Shown: positions 25,752 to 35,216 of the stretch, piece by piece
Position numbering within the stretch: the stretch's first letter is position 1
Layout: each line of letters begins with the position of its first letter
Source: Thermococcus paralvinellae
GTDB lineage: Archaea; Methanobacteriota_B; Thermococci; Thermococcales; Thermococcaceae
Assembly: GCF_000517445.1 (NCBI RefSeq)
Contig: NZ_CP006965.1
Span: 248,001-312,000, forward strand
Direction of reading: 5' to 3'
DNA: 64,000 nt
Translations under genes and position numbers: made by a program
Notes under the pieces: generated by a model
Told to the model about the DNA's origin: nothing
What the model saw: the letters and a program-made list of their open reading frames with translations, nothing else
Database searches by the model: none

Positions 25752-27638
25752 ATGAACATTACAGCCCTCGAATATTTGAAAGAAAGACTTGAACCCGAGC
25801 AATTTGAGAAAATTGCTGCAATAGACAATCCTGAACTTCATGAGTTTCTTGCAAAGTACATAAAGCTCCTCAATCCATCAAAAATCTTCGTTGCTACGGA
25901 TTCTCCTGAAGATGAAGAATATATACGGAAGAAAGCAATTGAATATGGGGAAGAGAGGCCGTTAGCAACTCCGGGACATACGGTTCATTTTGATAATTAT
26001 TACGACCAAGCAAGAGATAAGGCAAACACAAAAATTCTCGTACCAAAAGGTGCCGATTTGGGACCCTTCATCAATACTAAAGACAGAGAGGAAGGTCTCA
26101 GGGAAATTCACGAACTTATGAAGGATATAATGATTGGAAAAGAGCTCTTCATATGCTTCTTTGTTCTCGGTCCAAAGAACTCGGTTTTCACGATTCCGGC
26201 TGTTCAGCTTACAGACTCAGCTTATGTAGCTCACAGCGAGTTTCTCCTTTATAGAAAAGGATATGAAGAGTTTAGGCGCTTGGGAAGAGAAGCTAAGTTC
26301 CTCAAGTTTGTTCACTCAGCTGGTGAGCTTGATGAGAGAAAAACAAGCAAGAATCTTGACAAGAGGAGAATTTACATTGATTTAGAAAGTGAGACGGTTT
26401 ATTCCGTAAATACACAATATGGTGGAAACACAATCGGTTTGAAGAAGTTGGCCTTCCGTTTAACCATTAGGAGAGCAGTCAAAGAGGGTTGGCTTTCAGA
26501 GCACATGTTCCTTATGAGAGTGAACGGTCCAGAGGGAAGAAAAACCTACTTCACCGGTGCATTCCCATCAATGTGTGGCAAAACATCAACGAGTATGATT
26601 CCATGGGAGAACATTGTTGGTGATGATTTGGTCTTTATAGTTGACATGAAAGGTGAAGCAAGGGGGACAAACGTTGAGGCTGGGGTTTTTGGAATAATTC
26701 ACGGAATAAACAAGGAAGATGACCCAATAATATGGGAAGTCCTCCATTCGCCTAACGAGATAATATTTTCAAATGTTCTAATCAAGGATGGAAAGCCATA
26801 CTGGACAGGAATGGGCGAGGAAATTCCAAATGATGGGGAAAATCATAGTGGAAAATGGTGGAAAGGGAAGAGAGATGCTGAAGGGAATGAGATTCCACCA
26901 AGTCACAAGAATGCACGTTTTACAGTTAGACTTGATGCTTTTCCAAATCTTGATAGAGAAGCTTTAGATGCTCCATGTGGTGTTAAAATAGGTGGAATGA
27001 TTTACGGGGGAAGGGATAAAGACACGTGGCCTCCAGTGAGAGAGGCATTTGACTGGACGCATGGGGTAATAACTATGGGGGCCGCACTTGAAAGTGAAAC
27101 AACTGCCGCAACCCTTGGCAAAGAGGGCGTCAGACAGTTTAATCCAATGTCGATTCTTGACTTCCTTTCAGTTCCAATTGGCGAATACATACAAAATTAC
27201 ATCCGCTTTGGAGAGAGACTTAGAGAGAAGCCAAAGATATTTGCAGTAAACTACTTCCTTAGAGATGAGAACGGAAACTGGTTGAACGACAAGCTTGACA
27301 AAGCTGTCTGGCTTAAGTGGATGGAGCTTAGGGTTCATGGAGATGTAGATGCTATTGAAACACCAATCGGGTATATTCCAAAGTACGAAGACCTCAAGCG
27401 ATTATTTAAACAGGTTCTCAACAGAGAATATAAGAAGGAGGACTATGAGAAGCAGTTCATGATAAGAGTTCCAGAGCTTCTTGCAAAGATTGACAGGATA
27501 GAGAAAATCTACCGCGAAAAAGTTAAAGATACTCCAGAAATCCTTTTCAAAGTGCTTGAAGAAGAAAAGCAAAGACTTCTTGAGGCAAGGGAAAAATACG
27601 GGGATTACATATCTCCATTCCAGTTTGAGAGGGCTTAG
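25752..27638 (+). CDS. pckG: phosphoenolpyruvate carboxykinase (GTP)
   Basis: A 628-residue GTP-dependent PEPCK that interconverts oxaloacetate and PEP. The P-loop is FPSMCGKTSTSM (271-282), with the reactive cysteine of the GTP class. Other conserved blocks are NTQYGGNTIGLKKLAFR, VGDDLVFI and RFTVRLDAFPNLD. The start MNITALEYL follows GATGGTGGT. It runs divergently from the nucleotidyltransferase operon. In heterotrophic Thermococcales it can serve gluconeogenesis or anaplerosis. Confidence 0.95.
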   Translation: MNITALEYLKERLEPEQFEKIAAIDNPELHEFLAKYIKLLNPSKIFVATDSPEDEEYIRKKAIEYGEERPLATPGHTVHFDNYYDQARDKANTKILVPKGADLGPFINTKDREEGLREIHELMKDIMIGKELFICFFVLGPKNSVFTIPAVQLTDSAYVAHSEFLLYRKGYEEFRRLGREAKFLKFVHSAGELDERKTSKNLDKRRIYIDLESETVYSVNTQYGGNTIGLKKLAFRLTIRRAVKEGWLSEHMFLMRVNGPEGRKTYFTGAFPSMCGKTSTSMIPWENIVGDDLVFIVDMKGEARGTNVEAGVFGIIHGINKEDDPIIWEVLHSPNEIIFSNVLIKDGKPYWTGMGEEIPNDGENHSGKWWKGKRDAEGNEIPPSHKNARFTVRLDAFPNLDREALDAPCGVKIGGMIYGGRDKDTWPPVREAFDWTHGVITMGAALESETTAATLGKEGVRQFNPMSILDFLSVPIGEYIQNYIRFGERLREKPKIFAVNYFLRDENGNWLNDKLDKAVWLKWMELRVHGDVDAIETPIGYIPKYEDLKRLFKQVLNREYKKEDYEKQFMIRVPELLAKIDRIEKIYREKVKDTPEILFKVLEEEKQRLLEAREKYGDYISPFQFERA

Positions 27639-27719
27639 CGTCTTTAACATTTTTTCAACCTTTTTTATGGAAAAACCTAAAAACGAAATATACATACTGA
27701 CCCTTGGTGAGGAGAGGGG

Positions 27720-28337
27720 ATGGAAGATATAGAGGAATTTGAATATCAGCCAAGAAGCGTTAAAGATCTCTTTATTGAGATGAAAAACATTGCTGAGCTT
27801 ATGGTTGATCTGGCATATACTTCTATTCTGTTCGGTGATAAGGAAATTGCTGAGGAAGTCCTAGATCTAGAAGAGCGAATGGACTTGCTCAACTATCAGA
27901 TGACTCTCCATGCAGTTTTAGCAGCAAGGAACGTTAAAGAGGCCGAAAAGGTCACTTCGATTCTCCAAATGGCAAATGCTATAGAAGATATCTCCAATGC
28001 CGCTGGAGACTTAGCAAAGATGGTGCTTGAAGGACTTGAACCGCACCCGGTTATAAAGGAGGCAATTCTTGAAAGTGAAGAGGTCATAGCAAAAATTGTC
28101 GTCAGTCCGGATTCAATTCTTGTTGGGAAGACTCTTGGAGAACTCGATTTAGCAACAAACACTGGAGTATGGATAATAGCGGTGAGAAGAGGTAAGAGGT
28201 GGATTTTTGGCCCAGATAAGGATTTCAAGATAAAACCTCACGATGTACTTATAGGTAGAGGGACACATACTTCAGTCGAGCATTTGAAAGAGATAGCGAG
28301 AGGAGTTATTAGGGTGGTTGGCAATGAAAGAGCTTGA
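27720..28337 (+). CDS. PhoU-like/TrkA-C (RCK_C) domain protein
   Basis: A 205-residue protein: an N-terminal helical PhoU-like part (about 1-110; EMKNIAELMVDLAYTSILFG) and a C-terminal RCK_C (TrkA-C) ligand-binding domain (SPDSILVGKTLGELDL, DKDFKIKPHDVLIGRGT). Such proteins gate or regulate cation transporters, but no transporter gene is adjacent. SD GGAGAGGGG ends just before the ATG. It overlaps its paralogue downstream by 14 bases, suggesting coupled translation and perhaps a heteromer. Confidence 0.85.
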   Translation: MEDIEEFEYQPRSVKDLFIEMKNIAELMVDLAYTSILFGDKEIAEEVLDLEERMDLLNYQMTLHAVLAARNVKEAEKVTSILQMANAIEDISNAAGDLAKMVLEGLEPHPVIKEAILESEEVIAKIVVSPDSILVGKTLGELDLATNTGVWIIAVRRGKRWIFGPDKDFKIKPHDVLIGRGTHTSVEHLKEIARGVIRVVGNERA

Positions 28338-28917
28338 GGAGATTAAAGATTGTTTAGTTGAAATGAAGAACCTATCATCCCTGATGGTTGATTTAGCGTT
28401 TTCATCTGTCATGTATAACAGTGAGGATATAGCCGATGAAGTTTACATTCTTGAGGAAAAAATGGATGAGCTGACTTTAAAAGTTAAAAAACTTGCTTTA
28501 AAAGCTGCAAAACATGAAGATAATCCAGAGAAACTTTTGAGTATCATAGAGATGGCAACAATAAATGAGCAGATATCAGATTCCGCTTATGAGATAGCTG
28601 ATTTGGTTTTAAGGGATGTTGAGCCCCATCCTATAATCAGAAAGATTATGCATGATGTAGAAGAGGAAATTGGAAGAGTTAAGGTGAATAAAGGTTCTAT
28701 CCTTATTGGAAAGAGCCTTAAGCAGCTCAAATTGCCAACAAAAATTGGTGTTCGCTTAATAGCAATAAAGCGTGGAAGCAAATACATATACAATCCCACT
28801 AAGGATGAAGAAATAAAAGAAGGGGACATCCTTATAGCGGTTGGTTCGGGAATTGATCGCTTGAGAGAACTTTCTAATGAAAAAGGTGAAGAGGGAGAGA
28901 GGATAGAGGAGGAGTAA
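28324..28917 (+). CDS. PhoU-like/TrkA-C (RCK_C) domain protein, paralogue
   Basis: A 197-residue paralogue of the preceding protein, with the same helical half (LVEMKNLSSLMVDLAFSSVMYN) and RCK_C half (NKGSILIGKSLKQLKLPTKI, EEIKEGDILIAVGSG). The duplicated architecture suggests a heterodimeric regulator, with the transporter encoded elsewhere. The ATG at 28324 is chosen; a TTG at 28318 is possible. Ends with an acidic tail and a T-rich tract. Confidence 0.85.
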   Translation: MKELEEIKDCLVEMKNLSSLMVDLAFSSVMYNSEDIADEVYILEEKMDELTLKVKKLALKAAKHEDNPEKLLSIIEMATINEQISDSAYEIADLVLRDVEPHPIIRKIMHDVEEEIGRVKVNKGSILIGKSLKQLKLPTKIGVRLIAIKRGSKYIYNPTKDEEIKEGDILIAVGSGIDRLRELSNEKGEEGERIEEE

Positions 28918-28934
28918 ATTTTCTTTTACTTTTT
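28918..28934 (+). terminator. T-rich terminator
   Basis: ATTTTCTTTTACTTTTTA follows the stop codon at 28917. Confidence 0.4.
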
Positions 28935-28971
28935 ATGCTGTTCTATTTTATTAAACCTTTTGCCAAAACCC

Positions 28972-28995
28972 TTTTATGTATCACTGCCAATGAGT
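28972..28995 (+). promoter_or_regulatory. TATA box with possible degenerate TrmBL1 site
   Basis: CTTTTATGTA is a TATA-like element, overlapped downstream by TATCAC (28979-28984), the left half of the Thermococcales glycolytic motif TATCAC-N5-GTGATA. The right half (ATGAGT) matches only 3 of 6 bases, so this is weak. Confidence 0.3.
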
Positions 28996-29031
28996 ATAGT
29001 AAGTTGACCAACGATCATTGGGGTGTTGTAC

Positions 29032-31533
29032 ATGGATGTGGAATTAATTATCAAGAAAAAGTTGCCTGAAAATATTAGAGGCTTAGTGAAGCTTGCCTAT
29101 AATTATTGGTGGAGTTGGAGTCACAAAGCCACTAAAATGTGGATGTATATTGATGAAGAGCATTGGAGGGAATACAAAAATCCTGTGAAGCTTCTCCTTG
29201 ATGTGAGCGATGAAAGATTAAAAGAGCTTGCAAGGAATGATGATTTCCTTGATTTATATGAGCTCGTCATGAATAATTTTGAAAAATACATGAGTGAGGA
29301 AAACACCTGGTTTTCAGTTAACTATCCCAAATGGGATAAACCAATAGTTTACCTATGTATGGAGTATGGTATCAGTAAGAGCCTTCCAATTTATTCGGGT
29401 GGTCTTGGAATTCTTGCTGGTGATCACATAAAAACGGCAAGCGACTTAGGTTTGCCTTTCATCGCAATTGGTCTCCTCTACAAGCATGGCTACTTTAAGC
29501 AGGAGATAGATGAAAACGGTAGACAGATTGAGATATTCCCCAGCTACAATCCCAAAGAAATGCCAATGAAGCAGATTTTTAAAGAAAACGGTGAGCCCCT
29601 TTTAATTGAAGTTCCAATTGAAGACAGAATAGTTTATGCGAGAGTTTTTGAAGTAAATGTTGGAAGAGTTAAGCTATACCTCCTTGATACGGACGTTGAG
29701 GAGAACAGCGAAGAAGACAGAAAAATATGTGATTACCTTTACAACGCTGAGCTTGACAAGAGAATTAAGCAAGAGATTCTGCTTGGAATTGGTGGAATGC
29801 GTCTTTTGAAAGCACTCAAGATTGAGCCTGGTGTAATTCATCTCAATGAAGGCCATCCAGCATTTGCGAACTTTGAGAGAATTGTATGGTATATGCAAGA
29901 AGGTCTCAGTTTTGAAGAAGCTTTAGAGGTAGTTAGAGGAACAAGTGTTTTCACAACTCATACACCAGTTCCAGCAGGTCATGATGTTTTCCCAGTATGG
30001 TTTGTTGAAGAAAAGCTCACAAAGTTCTTTGAAGGTTTACCCAAAGAGAAGTTCTTGGCATTGGGCAAGGTTGAGGAGGAAGACCCGAACTTTAACATGA
30101 GCCTTTTAGCTATAAAAACTTCAAACTTCGTAAATGGGGTCAGCAAACTTCACGCTGAAGTTACAAAGAAAATGTGGTTGAATCTCTGGAAAGGAGTTCC
30201 GCTCGATGAAATTCCAGTTGAGGGCATAACAAATGGAATCCACACATCCACGTGGGTTCACGAAAAGTTGGCTCGCCTATATGACAGATATATGGGAAAG
30301 GTCTGGAGAGAACATGTAAACTTGGAAGGCATTTGGTATGCAATTGAAAGAATTCCAGATGAGGAGCTTTGGGAAGCACATCTAAAAGCCAAGAGGGATT
30401 TAATTGAACTTATCAAGAGGAAGATTAGGGAAAGGAATGCTCGCTTAGGCATTGATGAACCAGCTCCAGAAATTGATGAGAATGCTTTAATAATAGGATT
30501 TGCAAGGAGATTTGCAACGTATAAAAGAGCAACCTTAATTTTGACTGACCTTGAGCGCTTAAAGAGGATAGTGAACAATCCAGAGAGACCCGTTTATATA
30601 ATCTTTGCAGGAAAAGCTCATCCAAGAGATGAAGCTGGAAAGGAGTTCTTGAGGAGAGTTTACGAAGTTTCCCAGATGCCTGAATTTAGAGGCAAGATAA
30701 TTGTTATAGAAAACTATGACATGGGTTCTGCTCGTTTGATGGTTGCCGGCGTTGATGTATGGCTCAACAATCCAAGGAGACCTCTTGAAGCTAGTGGAAC
30801 AAGCGGTATGAAAGCTGGACTTAACGGCGTCTTAAACTTGAGCATCTATGATGGCTGGTGGGTTGAGGGCTACAACGGAAGAAACGGCTGGGTTATAGGA
30901 GAAGAAACAACAGAACCAGAGACTGAAGAAGACGATATAAAGGATGCTCAAAGCTTGTATGATATCCTTGAGAATGAGGTAATTCCACTCTATTATGAAA
31001 ATAAGGAAGCATGGATCGGCATGATGAAAGAGAGCATAAAAAGCATAGCACCGAGATTCAGCACCCACAGAATGGTTAAGGAATACATGACAAAGTTCTA
31101 TACAAAGGCTATGGAGCACGGTATCTGGCTTATTAGAGACAACTTCCGTTGGGCAAGGGAGATAGCAGCCTGGAAGAAGAAAGTGCTCGAAAATTGGGAC
31201 AAGGTGAGCATTGAAAAAATACTTACAGAAGATGCCAAAGCAGTGGAAGCTATTGTAAACCTTGGAAATCTAAGTCCTGAGGATGTGAAAGTTGAACTTT
31301 ATTATGGAGTGAAAGCCAAGGACTACATCATTGAGAAGCCATATATAGTTGAACTCAAAAGACCAGAGCATCTGGGCAATGGAAGATACAAATACAAATA
31401 CGAGGGCAATGCTTTGCGGAATATAGTTAACCCATGCTGGCATTATGCAGTGAGAGTTTACCCCTACCACCCAAAGCTGCCATACAAATTCCTTCTTGGC
31501 GGCTTGATCAGGTGGCGTGGACTGCTTGAATGA
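29032..31533 (+). CDS. malP: alpha-glucan (maltodextrin) phosphorylase
   Basis: An 833-residue GT35 phosphorylase of the archaeal length class, releasing glucose-1-phosphate from maltodextrin or glycogen. Visible blocks: YSGGLGILAGDHIKTASDLG, LNEGHPAFANFE, FTTHTPVPAGHDVF, and the PLP-lysine region EASGTSGMKAGLNG at about 580-593, where the archaeal GTSGMK replaces the GTGNMK of mammalian and E. coli enzymes. The start MDVELII at 29032 is preferred; a TTG at 29023 is possible. Convergent with the methyltransferase gene, with only 4 bases between stops. Confidence 0.95.
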   Translation: MDVELIIKKKLPENIRGLVKLAYNYWWSWSHKATKMWMYIDEEHWREYKNPVKLLLDVSDERLKELARNDDFLDLYELVMNNFEKYMSEENTWFSVNYPKWDKPIVYLCMEYGISKSLPIYSGGLGILAGDHIKTASDLGLPFIAIGLLYKHGYFKQEIDENGRQIEIFPSYNPKEMPMKQIFKENGEPLLIEVPIEDRIVYARVFEVNVGRVKLYLLDTDVEENSEEDRKICDYLYNAELDKRIKQEILLGIGGMRLLKALKIEPGVIHLNEGHPAFANFERIVWYMQEGLSFEEALEVVRGTSVFTTHTPVPAGHDVFPVWFVEEKLTKFFEGLPKEKFLALGKVEEEDPNFNMSLLAIKTSNFVNGVSKLHAEVTKKMWLNLWKGVPLDEIPVEGITNGIHTSTWVHEKLARLYDRYMGKVWREHVNLEGIWYAIERIPDEELWEAHLKAKRDLIELIKRKIRERNARLGIDEPAPEIDENALIIGFARRFATYKRATLILTDLERLKRIVNNPERPVYIIFAGKAHPRDEAGKEFLRRVYEVSQMPEFRGKIIVIENYDMGSARLMVAGVDVWLNNPRRPLEASGTSGMKAGLNGVLNLSIYDGWWVEGYNGRNGWVIGEETTEPETEEDDIKDAQSLYDILENEVIPLYYENKEAWIGMMKESIKSIAPRFSTHRMVKEYMTKFYTKAMEHGIWLIRDNFRWAREIAAWKKKVLENWDKVSIEKILTEDAKAVEAIVNLGNLSPEDVKVELYYGVKAKDYIIEKPYIVELKRPEHLGNGRYKYKYEGNALRNIVNPCWHYAVRVYPYHPKLPYKFLLGGLIRWRGLLE

Positions 31534-31537
31534 TTCT

Positions 31538-32341
31538 TTATCTTTTTGCTTTTATCCAACCTACTGGTGGGTGTTCCTCTCCGTATTTTTGGAGTTTCTC
31601 ATAAGCGTTCTCCCACTTTTTGAGCAATTTTTTCCGTTTTTCAGTGTCTCTGATTTTCTCAACGTATTCTCTCGGAATGTAGGCTAAGAAGTGTGGTAAA
31701 TTAGGTTCAAAAGTTCCATATCCTTTAATTTCTCCACCTGCTTTTTCTATAAACTCCATTAGCTTTTCAAGTGGGAAATAATGCAGATCATCTTTTCTGC
31801 CATAGAGAGCTTCGAATATCTCCTCTCTGAGGTTGTACATCTCAAGATGGACTTCTTGCCTCTTTGTTTTAGCTATTGGCAAACTTTCAGCAATAAAAAT
31901 TTCATCAGCAACGCGGAGCATCTCGCTAATTATTTTAACAATTGTCTCCTCATTCCTTAAGCTTCTAATTCCATGAATTAAAACTGCTAAATCAAAGCTC
32001 TTGAAGGGAAATGGTAAATTTTGGGCATCAATTTTCATAGGAATGACTCTCCTCCAAAGCCCAGCGTTCTTAACAATCTCCTTAAAATACGTCCATCTTG
32101 CTAAATCCACAGCAACAACTCTTCCAGTTTCCCCAACCATGTAAGCTAACGGCACTGTTGATATGGCATGAGCTCCGCAGCCTATCTCAAGAATATTCAT
32201 TCCTTCTTTAATCCCGGCAAATTGCAAAACTTTAAAACGTTCGAGCATCTCAATGTGGAGCCAGTTATTGGGAAGAGAAGGTTCATCCCTTGGTGGTATC
32301 TTTGAAAGAATATCTTTTACAAATTCTTTTTCAGAGTTCAC
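31538..32341 (-). CDS. class I SAM-dependent methyltransferase
   Basis: A 267-residue protein with motif I LEIGCGAHA (51-59), an acidic residue after strand 2 (VVAVDLARW), and a motif near SFDLAVLIHGIRSL. It fits the ubiE/UbiG-like small-molecule methyltransferase superfamily; the substrate is not known. The C-terminal ~60 residues are charged and helical. Stands alone; promoter region shared with no other gene I can identify. Confidence 0.83.
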   Translation of the reverse strand: MNSEKEFVKDILSKIPPRDEPSLPNNWLHIEMLERFKVLQFAGIKEGMNILEIGCGAHAISTVPLAYMVGETGRVVAVDLARWTYFKEIVKNAGLWRRVIPMKIDAQNLPFPFKSFDLAVLIHGIRSLRNEETIVKIISEMLRVADEIFIAESLPIAKTKRQEVHLEMYNLREEIFEALYGRKDDLHYFPLEKLMEFIEKAGGEIKGYGTFEPNLPHFLAYIPREYVEKIRDTEKRKKLLKKWENAYEKLQKYGEEHPPVGWIKAKR

Positions 32342-32460
32342 GGCTGAACACCGATTACATTGTAAAAACAGCTCTCTTTAAAGCTCTTTTGCAGAAAAAG
32401 ATTTAAAAGTTGAGGTTGATATTTATGCAGACAAAAATTTTGAAAGAACAAATAAGGCCA

Positions 32461-34176
32461 TCACTTGTGGGCAAATATTGCCCTAACGACTCCATTTTCA
32501 ATGGCATCAATTCTGACAAAGCCGAACCTTTCGAACTGCACTATGTCGTCAACTTTAACATCTGCATCTTTCTCAAGCAGACCTCTCTTGACTATGAGCT
32601 CATCTCCCTCTGGAATTATAACTTCGCATTCTTTTCCTTCTGGAACCCAGTGAATCATATGCCATCTGTGTTCTCTCGCCTTTTCATATTCAATGCTGTC
32701 AAACTCTGCAACTATCTTCTCTTCACTGACCTCAAGGAGCTTAACATTGAAGAGGTCTTTGAGCCTTATGTATCCACTCTTTTTAAGCAGCTCCAAATCA
32801 TCTTTTGAAACATAAATTGGTTTTTCTGGCATGAATTTGAGCTCTCTGTATCCTCTCTCGGGATGATCTGGATGGAGCGGAACTTTTGCAGTGAATTCTT
32901 TGTCAAAGCCTTTGATATACATTGGAATTGGGTCAGCAACAAAGAAATAGCGGTTTGCTATCGGGTCAATCAGCTTTCTGTTTATCGCAGCCAAGTTGTC
33001 CCAGCTTATGGTTGTGTCACTCCTTTTAAGCCCGACGCTTACTATGAGTTCTTTAATAGCCTCCGGAAGGATTCCTCTTCTCTTTAATGCCCTAATTGTT
33101 CCTAATCTCGGGTCGTCCCAGCCTAGGTATCTGCCCTCCTGAATTCCTTTTCTCGTTTTTGATTTGCTCAGAATTACTCCTTCAATTGACAATCTACCAT
33201 GATGAACAGTTACTGGATACTCCCAGCCGAAATACTCGTAGATATATCTTTGCCTCGTCTCATTCTCGGCATGCTCTTGTCCTCTGAAGATGTGAGTTAC
33301 GCCGAGATCATGGTCATCGATAGCTGATGCGAAGTTATAGAGTGGCCAAACTCTGTATTTATCCCCAGTTCTGGGATGATCTGGATTGTCAATTATTCTT
33401 AAAGCGGGCCAGTCTCTTACAGCAGGATTTGGATGATTTAAATCAGTTTTTATCCTAACAACAGCTTCTCCTTCTTTATAAGTTCCGTCAAGCATTTTTC
33501 TCCATTCTTCAAGCTGAACTTCTGGAGGTAAATCTCTATGTGGACAGGCTTTTCCCCCATCTCTAAGCTTTCTAAATTCCTCGGGCTTACAAGTGCAAAC
33601 GTAAGCTTTACCCATCTTTATTAGCTCTTCAGCATACTTGTAATAAATCTCAAGCCTGTCGCTGGCATAATGGATTTCATCAATCTTGAAGCCGAGCCAC
33701 TTTAAATCCTCAATTATCCACTCATAAAAGATGGGCTCGGGTCTCTTCACCTTAGGATCGGTGTCATCAAATCTCAAAATGAACTTGCCATCATACATCC
33801 TCGCATATTCGTGGCTTAAAATAGCTGCACGGGCATTTCCCAAGTGAAAAGCACCATCGGGATTTGGTGCAAATCTTGTAACTACTTTACCCTTCTCAGC
33901 TTTGGGAAGCGGGGGCAAACCTTTCTTTTCTTCGTGCTTCTTCTCTACCTTCTTAAAGAACTCCGGATAAATCTCTCTGAGCTTTGCCTCTTGCTTTTCT
34001 ATGCTCATACTGTTGACTTCTTCAACTATCTTACTCACAATAGGAATTATTTCCCTAGCTTTTGGTCTCAGCTCTGGATGGCTGCCGAGAACTTTGCCTA
34101 TGACTGCCTTAGGGTTAGCTTTTCCACCGTGCTGAATTGCGTTGATGAGCGCGTACTTTAAAATTAACTCTTCCAT
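32461..34176 (-). CDS. gltX: glutamyl-tRNA synthetase
   Basis: A 571-residue class I synthetase of the archaeal (GlnRS-like) subgroup. The HIGH variant is HLGN at 111-114 in RFAPNPDGAFHLGN, and the KMSKS variant is LSKSK. The anticodon-binding C-terminal part is beta-barrel type, as in archaeal and eukaryotic enzymes. An N-terminal helical extension (~95 residues) includes a charged linker. The start MEELILKY at 34176 follows AGAGGTGATAG; a longer frame to 34311 lacks a ribosome site. Confidence 0.95.
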   Translation of the reverse strand: MEELILKYALINAIQHGGKANPKAVIGKVLGSHPELRPKAREIIPIVSKIVEEVNSMSIEKQEAKLREIYPEFFKKVEKKHEEKKGLPPLPKAEKGKVVTRFAPNPDGAFHLGNARAAILSHEYARMYDGKFILRFDDTDPKVKRPEPIFYEWIIEDLKWLGFKIDEIHYASDRLEIYYKYAEELIKMGKAYVCTCKPEEFRKLRDGGKACPHRDLPPEVQLEEWRKMLDGTYKEGEAVVRIKTDLNHPNPAVRDWPALRIIDNPDHPRTGDKYRVWPLYNFASAIDDHDLGVTHIFRGQEHAENETRQRYIYEYFGWEYPVTVHHGRLSIEGVILSKSKTRKGIQEGRYLGWDDPRLGTIRALKRRGILPEAIKELIVSVGLKRSDTTISWDNLAAINRKLIDPIANRYFFVADPIPMYIKGFDKEFTAKVPLHPDHPERGYRELKFMPEKPIYVSKDDLELLKKSGYIRLKDLFNVKLLEVSEEKIVAEFDSIEYEKAREHRWHMIHWVPEGKECEVIIPEGDELIVKRGLLEKDADVKVDDIVQFERFGFVRIDAIENGVVRAIFAHK

Positions 34177-34334
34177 ACTATCACCTCTAAAAGAGTGAGC
34201 GTTGGGAGAGTTATAAATCTTCTGAAATTTCTGGAATGTCTCTGGGCAGTTGATGTTTTTGAAAGTAAGAATATCTAGCGAAGAGGCAAAAGCTTTAGAA
34301 TCTAAGGGCAACCAGAAAAAGCTAAGAGATGGGT

Positions 34335-35207
34335 CTAAATATTATTGTTCATCTTATACCTATCAAAAAGCCTTAAAAACGTCCAAGGAACCAAAAACAC
34401 CATTGCGAATGTCGATAATGCAAATGTTGGCAATCCGGGAGCTCCAGATTTCCAAGCGACGTAGCCAGCCCCACTGACAAATAGACCAATAGTCGTCATT
34501 ATTGCCCTCTTTTTAAGAGGTATCTCTGATGTATCTGGCAGATTGAATTGTTTAAATGCTGAATATCCCACCACAGCACCAATTAGAGAACCCTCAACTA
34601 TTGAAAATGTTTCGTTGGCATACCCAACACTCCTTGATATTACAGGGAGCAGAAGGCTTAGAATAATCCCTAACAGAGCAACTTTTGGCGTGTATTTGAT
34701 TTTTTCCTTTAGATACACCCCAATGAAAATAACTGCTGTTCCCAGCAGAATTCCGCCAAATATATCTCTCCAATAGTGGACTCCTAAAACTATTCTAGAA
34801 AGCGAAATTAGGACTATCATGGCCAAGCAGAAAAAGTGAACTCCAATGCTCTTTTTTGTATAGGCAAAGTATCCGAATACCATACTTGAGCCTTGAGCAT
34901 GCCCGCTTGGAAAGCCATATCCTCTGGCTTCAACTATTCTGTAACTCTCGGGAGGTCTCGGCAGCTTGAAGAAATTTTTAAGGAACAGATTAATCCACAT
35001 GCCGAAAATGAAAGGAATAAAGAGTGCTATTCCATATGATGAGCTGTAGCCGAGGTATATCACTGGGATTAAAACCATGTAAAATTTCTCATCTCCGAAG
35101 AATGTTATAGCCTTCCAAAATGCATAAACTTGAAAGTGGGTTGCTAAAACGGAAGAAAGCATGAGAAAAATTGAAACAGCAAGTAATGCCTTGTCAAGTC
35201 TCCTCAT
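34335..35207 (-). CDS. PAP2-family membrane phosphatase
   Basis: A 290-residue polytopic protein with the three phosphatase motifs intact: K77-x6-R84-P85, PSGH (100-103) and S137-R138-x5-H144-x3-D148. Family members dephosphorylate lipid phosphates or isoprenyl pyrophosphates at the membrane. The C-terminal half adds further helices (LSLLLPVISRSVGYANETF). It is the last gene of a likely operon with the hydrolase and MFS genes (9-base gap), so a lipid or polyol-phosphate substrate is possible. Confidence 0.88.
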   Translation of the reverse strand: MRRLDKALLAVSIFLMLSSVLATHFQVYAFWKAITFFGDEKFYMVLIPVIYLGYSSSYGIALFIPFIFGMWINLFLKNFFKLPRPPESYRIVEARGYGFPSGHAQGSSMVFGYFAYTKKSIGVHFFCLAMIVLISLSRIVLGVHYWRDIFGGILLGTAVIFIGVYLKEKIKYTPKVALLGIILSLLLPVISRSVGYANETFSIVEGSLIGAVVGYSAFKQFNLPDTSEIPLKKRAIMTTIGLFVSGAGYVAWKSGAPGLPTFALSTFAMVFLVPWTFLRLFDRYKMNNNI

Positions 35208-35216
35208 AGTTGCACC

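Noticed and set aside
32410-32808. 132-codon plus-strand frame at the gltX 3' end
   Set aside because: Mostly antisense to gltX; Phe/Asn-rich shadow sequence.
34250-34477. 75-codon plus-strand frame upstream of gltX
   Set aside because: Two thirds of it is antisense to the PAP2 gene, and it has no convincing ribosome site.
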